Origin: Actinomycetospora lutea
GTDB taxonomy: Bacteria > Actinomycetota > Actinomycetes > Mycobacteriales > Pseudonocardiaceae
Assembly: GCF_028737205.1 (NCBI RefSeq)
Contig: NZ_JAQZAL010000016.1
Span: forward strand, 62,001-126,000
Length of the DNA: 64,000 nucleotides
Reading direction: 5' to 3'
Position numbers and translations under genes: made by a program
The notes under the pieces: model-generated
What the model was told of the DNA's origin: nothing
What the model saw: only the letters and a program-made list of their open reading frames with translations
The model's database searches: none
In this document: positions 1-8,766 of the stretch, piece after piece
Position numbering within the stretch: the first letter of the stretch is position 1
How the letters are laid out: the number at the start of each line of letters is the position of its first letter

Positions 1-278
1 ATCTTCATCATCACGAGCTCGCGCTGCACCGACGTCGCCGGCTCCAGCTCCACGATCTTGATGACGTGGACGAGCTTGTTGAGCTGCTTGGTGACCTGCT
101 CGAGGGGGAAGTCGTCGACCGTCACGCAGATCGTCATGCGCGAGATCCCCTCCTCCTCGGTGGGCCCCACGGCGAGCGACTGGATGTTGTAACCGCGCCG
201 GGAGAACAGCCCCGAGATGCGGGCGAGCACGCCGGGCTTGTCCTCGACGAGGACCGAGAGGGTGTGCGTGGTGGTCAT
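1..278 (-). CDS. ilvN: Acetolactate synthase small (regulatory) subunit, partial
   Basis: This is the regulatory subunit of acetohydroxyacid synthase. It binds the catalytic IlvB subunit and gives valine feedback inhibition. The visible N-terminal 92 or so residues begin [20 protein letters not shown] and continue with an [12 protein letters not shown] stretch, which is the ACT-domain ligand-binding region of the family. The C-terminal part lies beyond the left edge. The ATG at 278 overlaps the ilvB stop codon by 4 bp (ATGA), so the two subunits are translationally coupled and share the attenuated ilvB promoter. Confidence 0.96.
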   Translation of the reverse strand, partial: MTTTHTLSVLVEDKPGVLARISGLFSRRGYNIQSLAVGPTEEEGISRMTICVTVDDFPLEQVTKQLNKLVHVIKIVELEPATSVQRELVMMK

Positions 279-2218
279 GCGGGCACCTCGTCGGATCCGC
301 CCGCTTCGGGGTCGTCGAACAGGGGACGGATGTCGCGGGCGGCCATGATCTGGTCGTTGCCCGTGCCGGCGGCGACCATCGGCCAGACCTGCGCGTCGGC
401 GCCGACGGTGAAGTCGATGACGACCGGGCGGTCGTCGATCGCCATGGCCTGCGCGATGACGCGGTCGACGTCGTCCTTCGACTCGCAGCGCAGCCCCTCG
501 CAGCCGAGCGCCTGGGCGAGCAGCACGAAGTCGGGCACGCGGTGCTTGTGCGTGCCGAGCTCGGTGTTCGAGTAGCGCTCGTCGTAGAACAGGGTCTGCC
601 ATTGGCGGACCATGCCGAGGTTGCCGTTGTTGATGACCGCGACCTTGATCGGGATGCCCTCGATCGCGCAGGTCGCGAGCTCCTGGTTGGTCATCTGGAA
701 GCAGCCGTCGCCGTCGATGCACCACACCGTGGTGTCCGGGCAGCCGACCTTGGCCCCCATCGCGGCGGGCACGCCGTAGCCCATGGTCCCGGCGCCGCCG
801 GAGTTGAGCCACGTGCGCGGCTTCTCGTAGCGGATGAACTGCGCGGCCCACATCTGGTGCTGGCCCACGCCGGCCGAGTAGATCGCGTCCGGGCCCGCGA
901 TGGCCCCGATCCGCTCGATGACGTACTCGGGCGAGAGCGTGCCGTCGGCCGGGTCGTCGTACCCGAGCGGGAACGTCTGGCGCCAGCGCTCGAGCTGGTC
1001 CCACCAGGGCAGGAGCCGCTCGGCGCGGGCCTCGCGGCCGCCGTCGTCGGCGGTGCGCAGCGCCGCCGTCAGCTCGGTGATGACCTCGCGGGCGTCGCCC
1101 ACGATCGGCACGTCCGCGACGCGGTTCTTGCCGATCTCGGCGGGATCGACGTCGGCGTGGACGACCTTCGCCTCGGGGGCGAACGTCGACAGGTCACCGG
1201 TGACGCGGTCGTCGAACCGCGTCCCGAGGGCGATCAGCAGATCCGCCTTCTGCATCGCGGCGACGGCGGCGACCGTCCCGTGCATGCCCGGCATCCCCAG
1301 GTTCTGGCGGTGGCCGTCGGGGAAGGCGCCGCGGGCCATGAGGGTGGTGACCACGGGCGCGCCGGTCTCGTCGGCGAGGTCCGCGAGCTCGGTGGAGGCC
1401 TCGGCCTTGATCACACCGCCGCCGACGTAGAGGACGGGACGACGCGCCTCGCCGATCAGGCGGGCGGCCTCCCGGATCTGCTTGCTGTGCGGCCGGGTGG
1501 TCGGCCGGTAGCCGGGCAGCCGGGTCTCGACCGGCCAGCTGAAGGTGGTCTGGGCCTGCAGGACGTCCTTGGGCAGGTCGACCAGGACCGGACCCGGACG
1601 CCCGCTCGCCGCGATGTGGAACGCCTCGGCGATCGCGCGCGGGATGTCCGCCGGGTCGGTGACCAGCATGTTGTGCTTGGTGATCGGCATCGTGATGCCG
1701 CAGATGTCGGCTTCCTGGAACGCGTCGGTCCCGATGAGCTTGCGGCCCACCTGCCCGGTGATCGCGACGACGGGCACCGAGTCGAGCATCGCGTCCGCGA
1801 GCGGGGTGACGAGGTTCGTCGCCCCGGGCCCGGACGTCGCGATGCACACCCCGACCCGCCCCGTGGCCTGGGCGTAGCCGGTGGCCGCGTGGCCGGCGCC
1901 CTGCTCGTGGCGCACGAGGACGTGGCGCACGAGCCGGGAGTCGAAGAGGGGGTCGTACGCGGGGAGGATCGCGCCGCCCGGGATGCCGAAGACGACGTCG
2001 CAGCCGACGGCCTCGAGCGAGCGCACCAGCGACTGCGCGCCGGTGGCCGGGGACGGGTCGACGTGCGTGGGACGGGTCGCGTCCTGCTGCACGGGAGCCT
2101 GCAGGTTGGTGTCCTGCTGCTCGCTGGGCGCACCGGTCCGCGGGGCGGGACGCCGGGTCTCGGCGCCGTTCGCGGCCGGACCCGTGGTGCCGGGGGGCGC
2201 CGGTCTGGCTGTGGTCAT
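275..2218 (-). CDS. ilvB: Acetolactate synthase large (catalytic) subunit
   Basis: The enzyme condenses two pyruvates, or pyruvate with 2-oxobutyrate, in the first common step of Val/Leu/Ile synthesis, using thiamine diphosphate and FAD. The product is 647 aa. It has a Pro/Thr/Gln-rich extension of about 55 residues, then the ThDP glutamate motif [10 protein letters not shown] and, near the C-terminus, the ThDP-Mg motif [11 protein letters not shown] with [12 protein letters not shown]. The reading frame stays open 20 codons further upstream, but ATG 2218 ([10 protein letters not shown]) fits the family and leaves the attenuator outside the coding region. It is followed by ilvN with a 4-bp overlap. 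Transcription is probably controlled by the leader peptide and terminator upstream. Confidence 0.96.
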   Translation of the reverse strand: MTTARPAPPGTTGPAANGAETRRPAPRTGAPSEQQDTNLQAPVQQDATRPTHVDPSPATGAQSLVRSLEAVGCDVVFGIPGGAILPAYDPLFDSRLVRHVLVRHEQGAGHAATGYAQATGRVGVCIATSGPGATNLVTPLADAMLDSVPVVAITGQVGRKLIGTDAFQEADICGITMPITKHNMLVTDPADIPRAIAEAFHIAASGRPGPVLVDLPKDVLQAQTTFSWPVETRLPGYRPTTRPHSKQIREAARLIGEARRPVLYVGGGVIKAEASTELADLADETGAPVVTTLMARGAFPDGHRQNLGMPGMHGTVAAVAAMQKADLLIALGTRFDDRVTGDLSTFAPEAKVVHADVDPAEIGKNRVADVPIVGDAREVITELTAALRTADDGGREARAERLLPWWDQLERWRQTFPLGYDDPADGTLSPEYVIERIGAIAGPDAIYSAGVGQHQMWAAQFIRYEKPRTWLNSGGAGTMGYGVPAAMGAKVGCPDTTVWCIDGDGCFQMTNQELATCAIEGIPIKVAVINNGNLGMVRQWQTLFYDERYSNTELGTHKHRVPDFVLLAQALGCEGLRCESKDDVDRVIAQAMAIDDRPVVIDFTVGADAQVWPMVAAGTGNDQIMAARDIRPLFDDPEAGGSDEVPA

Positions 2219-2265
2219 CGGGTGGTCCACCTCGGTGGGTCGATCCGGATCAGGGGCCGAACATG

Positions 2266-2298
2266 AAAAAGCCCCCACCGCCTGGAGGCGGGGAGGGC
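2266..2298 (-). terminator. ilvB attenuator: intrinsic terminator hairpin with T-run
   Basis: On the minus strand a GC-rich stem pairs 2298-2287 with 2282-2271. Its inner part CCGCC/GGCGG is perfect, the outer part has one bulge or wobble, and the loop is TCCA. It is followed at once by TTTTT (2270-2266). The hairpin ends 48 bp before the ilvB ATG and follows the leader peptide, the arrangement expected of a transcription attenuator. It is one of the few hairpins in this GC-rich window with a true T-run. Confidence 0.85.
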
Positions 2299-2299
2299 A

Positions 2300-2362
2300 G
2301 GCGCGTCAGCAGGGTTCTCGCGGCGGGCGCAGGTGAAGCGACCCGTCAGGCGCTGACGCGCC
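2300..2362 (-). promoter_or_regulatory. Long-range pairing in the ilvB leader RNA
   Basis: GGCGCGTCAGC (minus strand, 2362-2352) is perfectly complementary to GCTGACGCGCC (2310-2300). The first arm covers the last codons of the leader peptide. The second arm abuts the terminator stem. A ribosome stalled on the Ile/Leu/Val codons, or one that has reached the stop codon, would affect this pairing differently. The pairing is seen in the sequence; its role as pause or anti-terminator stem is inferred. Confidence 0.6.
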
Positions 2363-2393
2363 CCGGGATTACGAGAATTCGCCGCTGGATCAC
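2346..2393 (-). CDS. ilvB leader peptide, Ile/Leu/Val-rich, 15 aa
   Basis: A short reading frame begins with GTG and reads VIQRRILVIPGRVSA before TGA. The run ILVI plus further Ile and Val codons makes it a sensor of charged branched-chain tRNAs, as in other actinobacterial ilvB leaders. There is no Shine-Dalgarno sequence. Instead a TACTCT -10 hexamer ends 8 nt before the GTG, so the mRNA probably starts at or next to this codon and is translated leaderless. It lies 128 bp upstream of the ilvB ATG and just before the terminator hairpin. Confidence 0.8.
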   Translation of the reverse strand: MIQRRILVIPGRVSA

Positions 2394-2400
2394 GGCGACG

Positions 2401-2430
2401 AGAGTAGGTGGCCGGTCTGGACGGCGTCAA
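2401..2430 (-). promoter_or_regulatory. Promoter of the ilvB leader (-35 TTGACG, -10 TACTCT)
   Basis: On the minus strand TTGACG (2430-2425) and TACTCT (2406-2401) are separated by 18 nt, a near-consensus primary sigma-factor promoter. The predicted start site is close to the leader-peptide GTG at 2393. The promoter lies between ilvB and the divergent PH-protein gene starting at 2458. Confidence 0.75.
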
Positions 2431-2457
2431 ACCGGGTCGCACTGGCACCATCGCAGG

Positions 2458-3078
2458 GTGACGAGCGAGCAGACGGCCGACGGCCCGGCGCCCACGGCGA
2501 CCGGGCCCGCGACGTTCCGGCCGGTGCCACTGGTGGCGCTGGTCGCCGTGGGGTTCGTGGTCATCGGCCTGTCGCCCATCGCGTTCCAGGGCGGCGCCTG
2601 GTTCCTGCTGTTCCTGCTCCCGCTCCTGCCGGCCTGGTGGCTCGTACGCACGCGCACGATCGTCGACGGGACGGCCCTGCGGGTGCTGCTCGCGTGGGGC
2701 TCGCGCCGGGTGCCGTGGGACGACGTCGTGACGCTGCGGGTCGCCGAGCGGGGCTGGGTGCGCGCGGTCGGCCGCGACGAGGGCGAGGTGGCGCTGGTCG
2801 GCGTGCGCCCCCGCGACCTCGGCCGCGTCGCCGCCGCCAGCGAGGGGCGGATCGACATGCCGACCCCGGACGAGGTCGCCGCGGTGCGCGAGCACCAGCG
2901 CGAGCTCGAGGCCACCCGGATGCGGATCGCCCGTCTGCGCGACCGGCAGGCCGCGGGGTCGGAGGAGGCCACGGGGTCGGAGAAGGCCACGGGGTCGGAG
3001 GAGTCACCCGAGCCGACCGAGCCGGGCACCGACGCGGGCACCGAGTCGACCGCCGGGAACGACGAGCGCCGGGCGTAA
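2458..3078 (+). CDS. PH-domain membrane protein (Cfp6-like)
   Basis: The 206-aa product has two hydrophobic segments near the N-terminus (about residues 24-60), then a bacterial PH-like domain with the pattern TRTIVDGTALRVLLAWGSRR and VPWDDVVTLRV. The C-terminal tail is acidic and repetitive (GSEEATGSEKATGSEE), probably disordered. A PH-domain protein next to ilvB is conserved in actinobacteria (cfp6/Rv3004 in M. tuberculosis). The function is unknown. The start is GTG 2458. The upstream open frame would run through the ilvB leader and attenuator and is unlikely to be translated. Confidence 0.75.
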   Translation: MTSEQTADGPAPTATGPATFRPVPLVALVAVGFVVIGLSPIAFQGGAWFLLFLLPLLPAWWLVRTRTIVDGTALRVLLAWGSRRVPWDDVVTLRVAERGWVRAVGRDEGEVALVGVRPRDLGRVAAASEGRIDMPTPDEVAAVREHQRELEATRMRIARLRDRQAAGSEEATGSEKATGSEESPEPTEPGTDAGTESTAGNDERRA

Positions 3079-3123
3079 CCTCGCCGGTGGTCCACTCCTG
3101 ATCACCTTCCTGCGAGGTCACCC

Positions 3124-4965
3124 GTGCCGCCGCTGCGCTCACGCGTCACCACCCAGGGCCGCAACGCCGCCGGGGCCCGCGCCCTCTGGCGGGCCACCGG
3201 CCTCACCGACTCCGACTTCGGCAAGCCGCTCGTCGCGATCGCCAACTCCTACACGCAGTTCGTGCCCGGCCACGTGCACCTCAAGGAGCTGGGCGAGCTC
3301 GTCGCGGGCGCCGTGCGGGAGGCCGGCGGGATCGCGCGGGAGTTCCACACCATCGCCGTGGACGACGGCATCGCGATGGGCCACGGCGGGATGCTGCACT
3401 CGCTGCCGTCGCGCGAGGTGATCGCCGACGCCGTGGAGCACATGGTCCAGGGCCACGCGGTCGACGCGCTGGTGTGCATCTCGAACTGCGACAAGATCAC
3501 CCCGGGGATGCTCAACGCCGCGATGCGGCTGGACATCCCGACGGTGTTCGTGTCCGGCGGGCCCATGGAGGCCGGCAAGGCCGTGGTCGTCGACGGCGTC
3601 GCACAGGCGCCCACCGACCTCATCACCGCGATCTCTGCGTCGGCGTCCTCGCAGGTCAGCGACGACGGGCTCACCGAGGTCGAGCGCTCGGCGTGCCCGA
3701 CCTGCGGGTCGTGCTCGGGCATGTTCACCGCCAACTCGATGAACTGCCTCACCGAGGCCCTCGGCCTCTCGCTGCCCGGCAACGGCTCGACGCTGGCCAC
3801 GCACGCCGCGCGCCGGCAGCTGTTCCTCGACGCCGGTCGCACGGTCGTCGAGCTCGCCCGCCGCTGGTACGCCGAGGACGACGCGTCCGTCCTGCCCCGC
3901 AACGTCGCGAGCAAGCACGCGTTCGAGAACGCGATGGCGCTCGACGTCGCCATGGGCGGCTCGACCAACACCGTCCTGCACATCCTCGCCGCCGCCCACG
4001 AGGCCGGGCTGGACTTCACGCTCGCCGACATCGACGCGGTCAGCCGGCGGGTCCCGTGCGTGTCCAAGGTCGCGCCGAACTCCAGCCACCACATGGAGGA
4101 CGTGCACCGCGCCGGCGGCATCCCCGCGATCCTCGGCGAGCTCGACCGCGCCGGGCTGCTGCACCGCGACGTGCACGCGGTCCACGCGCCGTCGCTGCCG
4201 GAGTGGCTGGGCACCTGGGACATCCGCGGCGGCTCGCCGTCGGCGCAGGCCGTCGAGCTCTTCCACGCCGCGCCCGGCGGGGTGCGCACGGTGGAGCCGT
4301 TCTCGACGACGAACCGCTGGTCCTCGCTCGATGAGGACGGCGTCAGCGGTGTCATCAGGGACGTCGAGCACGCGTTCTCCGCCGACGGCGGGCTCGCCGT
4401 GCTGACCGGCAACCTCTCCCCCGACGGCGCCGTGATCAAGAGCGCCGGGCTGCCCGAGGACGGGCGGTACTTCCGCGGGCCCGCCCGCGTGGTGGAGTCC
4501 CAGGAGGAGGCCGTCTCGATCATCCTCGGCAAGCAGGTGCAGCCGGGCGACGTGATCGTCGTGCGCTACGAGGGCCCGGCCGGCGGCCCGGGGATGCAGG
4601 AGATGCTGCACCCGACGGCGTTCCTCAAGGGCGCCGGCCTCGGCGCGGTGTGCGCGCTGGTCACCGACGGCCGGTTCTCGGGGGGCTCGAGCGGCATCTC
4701 GGTCGGCCACGTCTCCCCCGAGGCCGCCGCGGGCGGCGCGATCGGGCTGGTGCAGGACGGCGACGAGATCCTCCTCGACGTCGACAGCCGCCGGATCGAG
4801 CTGCTCGTCGACGACGACGTGCTCGCCGAGCGCCGCGCCAAGATGGACGCCTCGGAGCGCCCGTGGCAGCCCGCCGTCGAGCGCAACCGCCACCTCACCA
4901 GCGCGCTGCGCGCCTACGCGGCGCTCGTCACCTCGGGGGCGACGGGCGCGGTCCGCTCGGTCTAG
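3124..4965 (+). CDS. ilvD: Dihydroxy-acid dehydratase
   Basis: IlvD dehydrates 2,3-dihydroxyisovalerate and its methyl homologue to 2-oxo acids, the third step of Val/Ile synthesis, using an Fe-S cluster. The product is 613 aa, full length. Cluster ligands lie in [12 protein letters not shown] and [19 protein letters not shown], and the C-terminal domain has [21 protein letters not shown]. The start is GTG, with a weak GAGGT ribosome-binding site. TAACCT at the end of the preceding gene (3077-3082) could be its -10 box. Its place beside ilvBN makes this a branched-chain amino acid block. Confidence 0.96.
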   Translation: MPPLRSRVTTQGRNAAGARALWRATGLTDSDFGKPLVAIANSYTQFVPGHVHLKELGELVAGAVREAGGIAREFHTIAVDDGIAMGHGGMLHSLPSREVIADAVEHMVQGHAVDALVCISNCDKITPGMLNAAMRLDIPTVFVSGGPMEAGKAVVVDGVAQAPTDLITAISASASSQVSDDGLTEVERSACPTCGSCSGMFTANSMNCLTEALGLSLPGNGSTLATHAARRQLFLDAGRTVVELARRWYAEDDASVLPRNVASKHAFENAMALDVAMGGSTNTVLHILAAAHEAGLDFTLADIDAVSRRVPCVSKVAPNSSHHMEDVHRAGGIPAILGELDRAGLLHRDVHAVHAPSLPEWLGTWDIRGGSPSAQAVELFHAAPGGVRTVEPFSTTNRWSSLDEDGVSGVIRDVEHAFSADGGLAVLTGNLSPDGAVIKSAGLPEDGRYFRGPARVVESQEEAVSIILGKQVQPGDVIVVRYEGPAGGPGMQEMLHPTAFLKGAGLGAVCALVTDGRFSGGSSGISVGHVSPEAAAGGAIGLVQDGDEILLDVDSRRIELLVDDDVLAERRAKMDASERPWQPAVERNRHLTSALRAYAALVTSGATGAVRSV

Positions 4966-4971
4966 GTCGGG

Positions 4972-5502
4972 CTAGCTCCGCAGCGCCCGGACGGCGCGCG
5001 GGGTCGTCCCGCCCAGCATGACGACCCCCGCGCCGACGCCGGCGACGAACGCCGCGACCGGCGCCGACGCCGCGCCGCCCAGCACACCGATCACGCCCCC
5101 GGCGAGGGCGATCACCGACAGCACGGCGCCGAGCACGGCGAACGGGCGGGCGCCGACGTGCCACCAGCGCGCCAGCGCGAGGAAGTGCACGCCCACGACG
5201 AGCACCACCCAGGGCACCAAGAGCTGGGGCGCGAGCCGGCCGAGCACCGCCGTGCCCCCGAACAGCGCCACCACCTCGATCGCGACGATCAGCCGGTAGG
5301 AGCGCGTCAGCGGGAACATCCCGCCGCTGCCCGTCCCGCGGCGGCGGCGCAGGAACGCGGCGACGACCACCGCCGCGCACGCCAGGGCCACCAGCGCGGC
5401 GACGAGGTGCCACACCGGCCCGAGCAGCCCCGCGTTCAGCACGACGAAGAGCGTCCCGAAGAACGCGCCGACCAGGTCGCCGACGTCGAGCGGGCGCGTC
5501 AC
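4972..5502 (-). CDS. Multi-spanning membrane protein of unknown function
   Basis: The 176-aa product has about five hydrophobic helices: residues near 10-30, 32-50, 72-90, 95-112 and 125-165. A short basic loop RRRRGTGSGG lies after the second. No enzyme motif or transporter signature is visible. The gene is convergent with ilvD, with 6 bp between stop codons. The family is not recognised. Confidence 0.65.
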   Translation of the reverse strand: MTRPLDVGDLVGAFFGTLFVVLNAGLLGPVWHLVAALVALACAAVVVAAFLRRRRGTGSGGMFPLTRSYRLIVAIEVVALFGGTAVLGRLAPQLLVPWVVLVVGVHFLALARWWHVGARPFAVLGAVLSVIALAGGVIGVLGGAASAPVAAFVAGVGAGVVMLGGTTPRAVRALRS

Positions 5503-5518
5503 GCGACCGGACGCTACG

Positions 5519-5701
5519 TCAGGACGCCGGGTCGCGCCGGGACGCGGCGCGCAGGGCGTCCGCGATCCGGCGGCACTCGTCGCGCGTGAGGACGGCGGTG
5601 TGCCGCCCCACGGCCATCACGGCGAACGGGTCGCCGTCCTCGACCTGCACCGACACGATCTCCTCGCCCGCACCCGTGCTCACGGTCGTCCACGCGGTCA
5701 T
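5519..5701 (-). CDS. Small hypothetical protein, 60 aa
   Basis: The short product starts MTAWTTVSTGAGEEIVSVQ, continues with a beta-rich stretch including DGDPFAVMAVGRHTAVLT, and ends in a helix, DECRRIADALRAASRR. ATG 5701 has a GGAG ribosome-binding site 7-8 nt upstream (minus strand GGAGTGGGCG). The frame is open further upstream, but only there is a start with a ribosome-binding site seen. The fold resembles small actinobacterial orphan proteins, but no family can be named. Confidence 0.55.
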   Translation of the reverse strand: MTAWTTVSTGAGEEIVSVQVEDGDPFAVMAVGRHTAVLTRDECRRIADALRAASRRDPAS

Positions 5702-5763
5702 CGCCCACTCCACTCTCGACGTCGTCCACGTCGGGATGCGTGGGCGCTGCACCCTTTCTACAT

Positions 5764-5785
5764 ACTTGCGTGTTAGCTGGCAAGT
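5764..5785. promoter_or_regulatory. Inverted repeat ACTTGC-N10-GCAAGT, candidate operator
   Basis: A perfect 6-bp inverted repeat (5764-5769 and 5780-5785) with a 10-bp spacer lies 63 bp upstream of the small gene starting at 5701 and beyond the 3' end of the hydroxyacid dehydrogenase gene. This stretch is AT-richer than its surroundings, which suits a promoter. The regulator is unknown. Confidence 0.4.
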
Positions 5786-5796
5786 AACTGTCGTCG

Positions 5797-6726
5797 TCAG
5801 TACCCGTTGAGCACGAGGTTCGGCGGGTCCTCCCCGCGCGCGACGGCCGCGAGCTGGGCGTGCACGACGCGGTAGGCGCGATCGAGGTGGCCGGGGACGC
5901 TGCCGCCGACGTGCGGGGTGATCAGCAGCTGCGGTGCCGACCAGAGCGGGTGGTCGGCGGGCAGGGGCTCGGGGTCGACGACGTCGATCGCCGCGCGCAG
6001 GCGCTCGGTGCGCAGCTCGGCGAGCAGGGCGTCGGTGTCCACCACCGGCCCCCGCGCGGCGTTGACCAGCAGCGCACCGTCGGGCATCGCGGCCAGGAAG
6101 GCGGCGTCCACGAGCCCGCGCGTCTCGTCGGTGAGGGGAACGAGGAGCACGACGACGTCGTGGTCGGGAAGCAGGTCGGGCAGCTCGGACGTCGCGTGCA
6201 CGCCGTCGCGGGCCCGGCGCCCGACCCGCGTGATCGACGCGACGTCGAAGGTCTCCATCCGGCGGGCGGTCTGCTCGGCGAGGTCGCCCGCGCCCACGAG
6301 CAGCACGCGCTTGCCGGTGAGGGTGTCGGTGATGTGCTGGTCCCAGCGGCCCTCGTCCTGGGCCCGCACGAACGGGGGGATCTCGCGCAGCACGGCGAGG
6401 GTGGTCGCGAGCACCCACTCCGCGGTAACGCCACCGTGCGCGCCCTGGCAGTCCGAGAGCTGCACCCCCTCGGGCAGCCGGCCCACCCACATCTCCGCGC
6501 CGGCCGAGAGCAGCTGGACCAGGCGCAGCGCCGGGCAGCGCTCCACCAGCTTCAGCGCCTCGGTGGTGGCCAGGAAGCCGGGGATGAGGACGGCGGCGCG
6601 CTGCGCGGCGGCGGGCAGCTCGTCGGCCTGCTCGTCGTAGCGGACGAGCTCGAGCCCGTCGATGTCGGCGAGAGCGGCCTCGCCCTCGACGTGGGGCACG
6701 AGGACGGTCACGGGTTCGGTGCTCAC
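5797..6726 (-). CDS. D-isomer-specific 2-hydroxyacid dehydrogenase family protein
   Basis: The 309-aa product belongs to the family of NAD(P)-dependent 2-hydroxyacid dehydrogenases. The catalytic Arg is in NAARGPVVDTDALL, the Glu in VVDPEPLPADHPLW and the His in LLITPHVGGSVPGHL. The nucleotide loop reads VLLVGAGDLAEQTARR, so the third Gly of GxGxxG is replaced by Ala, which is unusual. The substrate is unknown. It is divergent from the lipoprotein gene at 6793. A second, different family member lies at 17143-18084. Confidence 0.85.
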   Translation of the reverse strand: MSTEPVTVLVPHVEGEAALADIDGLELVRYDEQADELPAAAQRAAVLIPGFLATTEALKLVERCPALRLVQLLSAGAEMWVGRLPEGVQLSDCQGAHGGVTAEWVLATTLAVLREIPPFVRAQDEGRWDQHITDTLTGKRVLLVGAGDLAEQTARRMETFDVASITRVGRRARDGVHATSELPDLLPDHDVVVLLVPLTDETRGLVDAAFLAAMPDGALLVNAARGPVVDTDALLAELRTERLRAAIDVVDPEPLPADHPLWSAPQLLITPHVGGSVPGHLDRAYRVVHAQLAAVARGEDPPNLVLNGY

Positions 6727-6778
6727 GGTCCGCGGACGCTAGTCCACCCGTCTCACGGCCGGCAGAGACGTCGGCGCC

Positions 6779-6784
6779 TACTGT
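6779..6784 (+). promoter_or_regulatory. -10 box TACTGT for a near-leaderless transcript
   Basis: TACTGT ends 8 nt before the GTG at 6793. No Shine-Dalgarno sequence precedes that GTG, so transcription probably starts at the start codon. No clear -35 box is visible. Confidence 0.5.
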
Positions 6785-6792
6785 GTCCACCC

Positions 6793-7971
6793 GTGCCGGG
6801 ATCCCTGTGGCGAGCGAGGCGGATCTCCCTCCTCGCCGCCCTGCTGACGCTCGGGGCGCTGCTGGCCGGGTGCGCCCAGTTCCCGGACGCCGGTCAGCAG
6901 CCCTGGCGCGAGCGCCCGGACCTCGGCGCCGAGCGCGCCCCGCAGCCGCAGCTGCCCGAGACCGGCGAGCCCACGCCCGCGCCGAACTCCGGCCCGCCCT
7001 CGACCCCGCCGCCGTGCGTCGACCCCGACCCGCAGGTGGTCGCCACCTGCCTCGCCCCGCTGTCGGCGATCGTCACCCTGCCCGGCGGCGCGGCCGCGCT
7101 GGTCGCCGAGCGCACCACCGGGCGCATCGTGCGCGTGGCGCCCGACGAGGAGCCCGAGACGGTGGCGACGGTCCCGGTGACCGCGACCGGCGACGGCGGG
7201 CTAACGAGCATCGCGCTCTCCCCCAGCTACGCCGAGGACCAGCTCGTCTACGCCTACGCCACCACCGCCGGCGGCAACGCGGTCATGCGCGTCGCGCCCG
7301 GCGACGTCCCGAAGACCGTGCTCGGCGGTATCCCGAGCGGGCCGTCGGGCAACAGCGGCGCGGTCGGCGTCGAGCCCGACGGCACGCTGCTCGTGGCCAC
7401 CGGCGACGGCGGCGACCGGGCCGCGGCGACCTCGCCCACCTCGCTCGCGGGCAAGCTCCTGCGCATCGACCCGTTCGGCCGGCCGGCCCGCGGCACGCCG
7501 AACCCCACCTCGCCGGTCGTCGGCAGCGGCCTGCACGCCCCGGGTGACGTCTGCGCCGACCCCGCCACGGGCGTGAGCTGGGTGACCGACCAGGCCGGAC
7601 CGCGCGACGTCCTGCTCGCCGTGCGGCCCGGTGAGGCGCCGGGCGCGGACGCCGCGACCTCGCCGGCCTGGACGTGGCCCGACCGCCCCGGCGTCGCCGG
7701 GTGCGCCGCGCTGCCGGGCACGCTCGTCGTCGGCCTGGAGGGCTCGAGCGCGATGTTCGTCCTGCGCCCGACGCCGCAGGGCTCGTTCGTCGGGACCCCG
7801 CAGGCCGTCCTCGCCGGCGCCTACGGGCGCATCACCGGCACGGACGTCGCCTCCGACGGCCTCATCTGGTTCACGACGGCCAACAAGGGCGGCGGCGGGC
7901 CCGTGACGCCGACCGACGACCGCGTCGTGCGCATCCGGCCCCCGTCGGGCGGGGCGAGCGGGGCCGACTAG
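6793..7971 (+). CDS. LppZ-like lipoprotein with PQQ-dependent sugar dehydrogenase-type beta-propeller
   Basis: The 392-aa exported lipoprotein has a signal peptide with lipobox LLAGC at about residues 21-25, a Pro-rich linker (residues 35-75), then a beta-propeller typical of glucose/sorbosone dehydrogenases, including GLTSIALSPSYAEDQLVYAY, GGIPSGPSGNSGAVGVEPDG and GKLLRIDPFGRP. It should sit on the outer face of the cytoplasmic membrane. Position near ilvB and gatB matches lppZ (Rv3006). Whether it oxidises sugars is unproven. The start is GTG 6793, set by the lipobox distance and the -10 box just upstream. Confidence 0.85.
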   Translation: MPGSLWRARRISLLAALLTLGALLAGCAQFPDAGQQPWRERPDLGAERAPQPQLPETGEPTPAPNSGPPSTPPPCVDPDPQVVATCLAPLSAIVTLPGGAAALVAERTTGRIVRVAPDEEPETVATVPVTATGDGGLTSIALSPSYAEDQLVYAYATTAGGNAVMRVAPGDVPKTVLGGIPSGPSGNSGAVGVEPDGTLLVATGDGGDRAAATSPTSLAGKLLRIDPFGRPARGTPNPTSPVVGSGLHAPGDVCADPATGVSWVTDQAGPRDVLLAVRPGEAPGADAATSPAWTWPDRPGVAGCAALPGTLVVGLEGSSAMFVLRPTPQGSFVGTPQAVLAGAYGRITGTDVASDGLIWFTTANKGGGGPVTPTDDRVVRIRPPSGGASGAD

Positions 7972-8001
7972 CGGGCGACCGCCGCTCCTGCCCCGGACGC
8001 A

Positions 8002-8049
8002 CCACGGCCCCGCTCCCCCACGTCGCAGTGGGGAGGAACGGGGCCGTGG
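8002..8049. terminator. Strong hairpin between convergent genes
   Basis: CCACGGCCCCG (8002-8012) pairs perfectly with CGGGGCCGTGG (8039-8049). The inner CTCCCCCAC pairs with GTGGGGAG. It lies between the stop of the lipoprotein gene (7971) and the stop of the convergent secreted-protein gene (8086). It has no T-run, so it is a hairpin-type, probably bidirectional terminator. Confidence 0.65.
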
Positions 8050-8085
8050 GCTCGCCCGGTCTGGGGAGCGGACCAGGCGACGAGG

Positions 8086-8592
8086 TCAGTCGTCGCTGTC
8101 GGCGCCGCCGAAGGACAGGACGCTCGAGCCCTGCGCGGCGGCCTCGTCGAGCTGCGCGGCGCCGGCGCCCGTCGCGTCGTGGACCTGCCCGGAGACCTCG
8201 GAGACCTGACCGGCGATCTCGCGCTCGGTGTCGGTGGCCTGGCTGCCCACCGGAATCCCCGCGGCGTTGGCGTTGGTCTGCAGGTCCGAGGTGGCCGCCG
8301 AGGCGATGTCGCTCGTGGCGTGCTCCACGGCGGAGACCTCGCCGCCGACGAGCTCCTCGCCACCCTTCACCGTCGTCGGGACGTCGGTCTCGGGCAGCTC
8401 CTGCGCACCCTCGGCCAGCTCCGTCACGTGGCTCGTGACGGTCTGCTCGGTGTTGTCGAAGGTGGGCGCCTCGGCGGCGAAAGCGAAGGACGCGGTGCCG
8501 CCGGTCAGCGCGAGCGCAGCGGCCGCGGTGAGCGCGCCCCGGCCGGCGACCTTGCCGACCGTGCTGGTCTGGCGGGCACTGTGTGCACCCAT
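8086..8592 (-). CDS. Secreted protein of unknown function
   Basis: The 168-aa product has a signal peptide: basic N-terminus, hydrophobic core GALTAAAALALTGGTASFAF, then cleavage near AFA-AE. The mature part is Ser/Thr/Ala/Gly-rich and acidic, with amphipathic helices such as TVTSHVTELAEG and EIAGQVSEVSGQVHDAT. The single short hydrophobic end SSVLSFGG is not a convincing membrane anchor. GGAGG lies 7 nt before ATG 8592. It resembles small actinobacterial exported proteins, but no family can be named. Confidence 0.65.
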   Translation of the reverse strand: MGAHSARQTSTVGKVAGRGALTAAAALALTGGTASFAFAAEAPTFDNTEQTVTSHVTELAEGAQELPETDVPTTVKGGEELVGGEVSAVEHATSDIASAATSDLQTNANAAGIPVGSQATDTEREIAGQVSEVSGQVHDATGAGAAQLDEAAAQGSSVLSFGGADSDD

Positions 8593-8693
8593 TCGGAACC
8601 CTCCAGTACTTCGTGTGGCGTCGGGGGATAGGACCGGACGATGGCACGCTGTGACGCCCGGTCAAGAAGCCGCTACACGCTGCTCCCTGAATC

Positions 8694-8718
8694 CCCCAAC
8701 GGAGGGATCCCGTTGGGG
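8694..8718 (-). terminator. Hairpin downstream of gatB
   Basis: CCCCAACGG (8694-8702) and CCGTTGGGG (8710-8718) form a perfect 9-bp stem with a 7-nt loop, 48 bp beyond the gatB stop codon and upstream of the secreted-protein gene. No T-run follows. It probably ends the gatCAB transcript. Confidence 0.5.
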
Positions 8719-8766
8719 TTACGGTCGGATCACGAAAAACATGATCCAGATCTTTCGCGGCCGGAC

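Noticed and set aside
2219-2278. Longer ilvB starting at 2278
   Set aside because: That start would place the attenuator T-run at the new N-terminus and adds residues with no homology.
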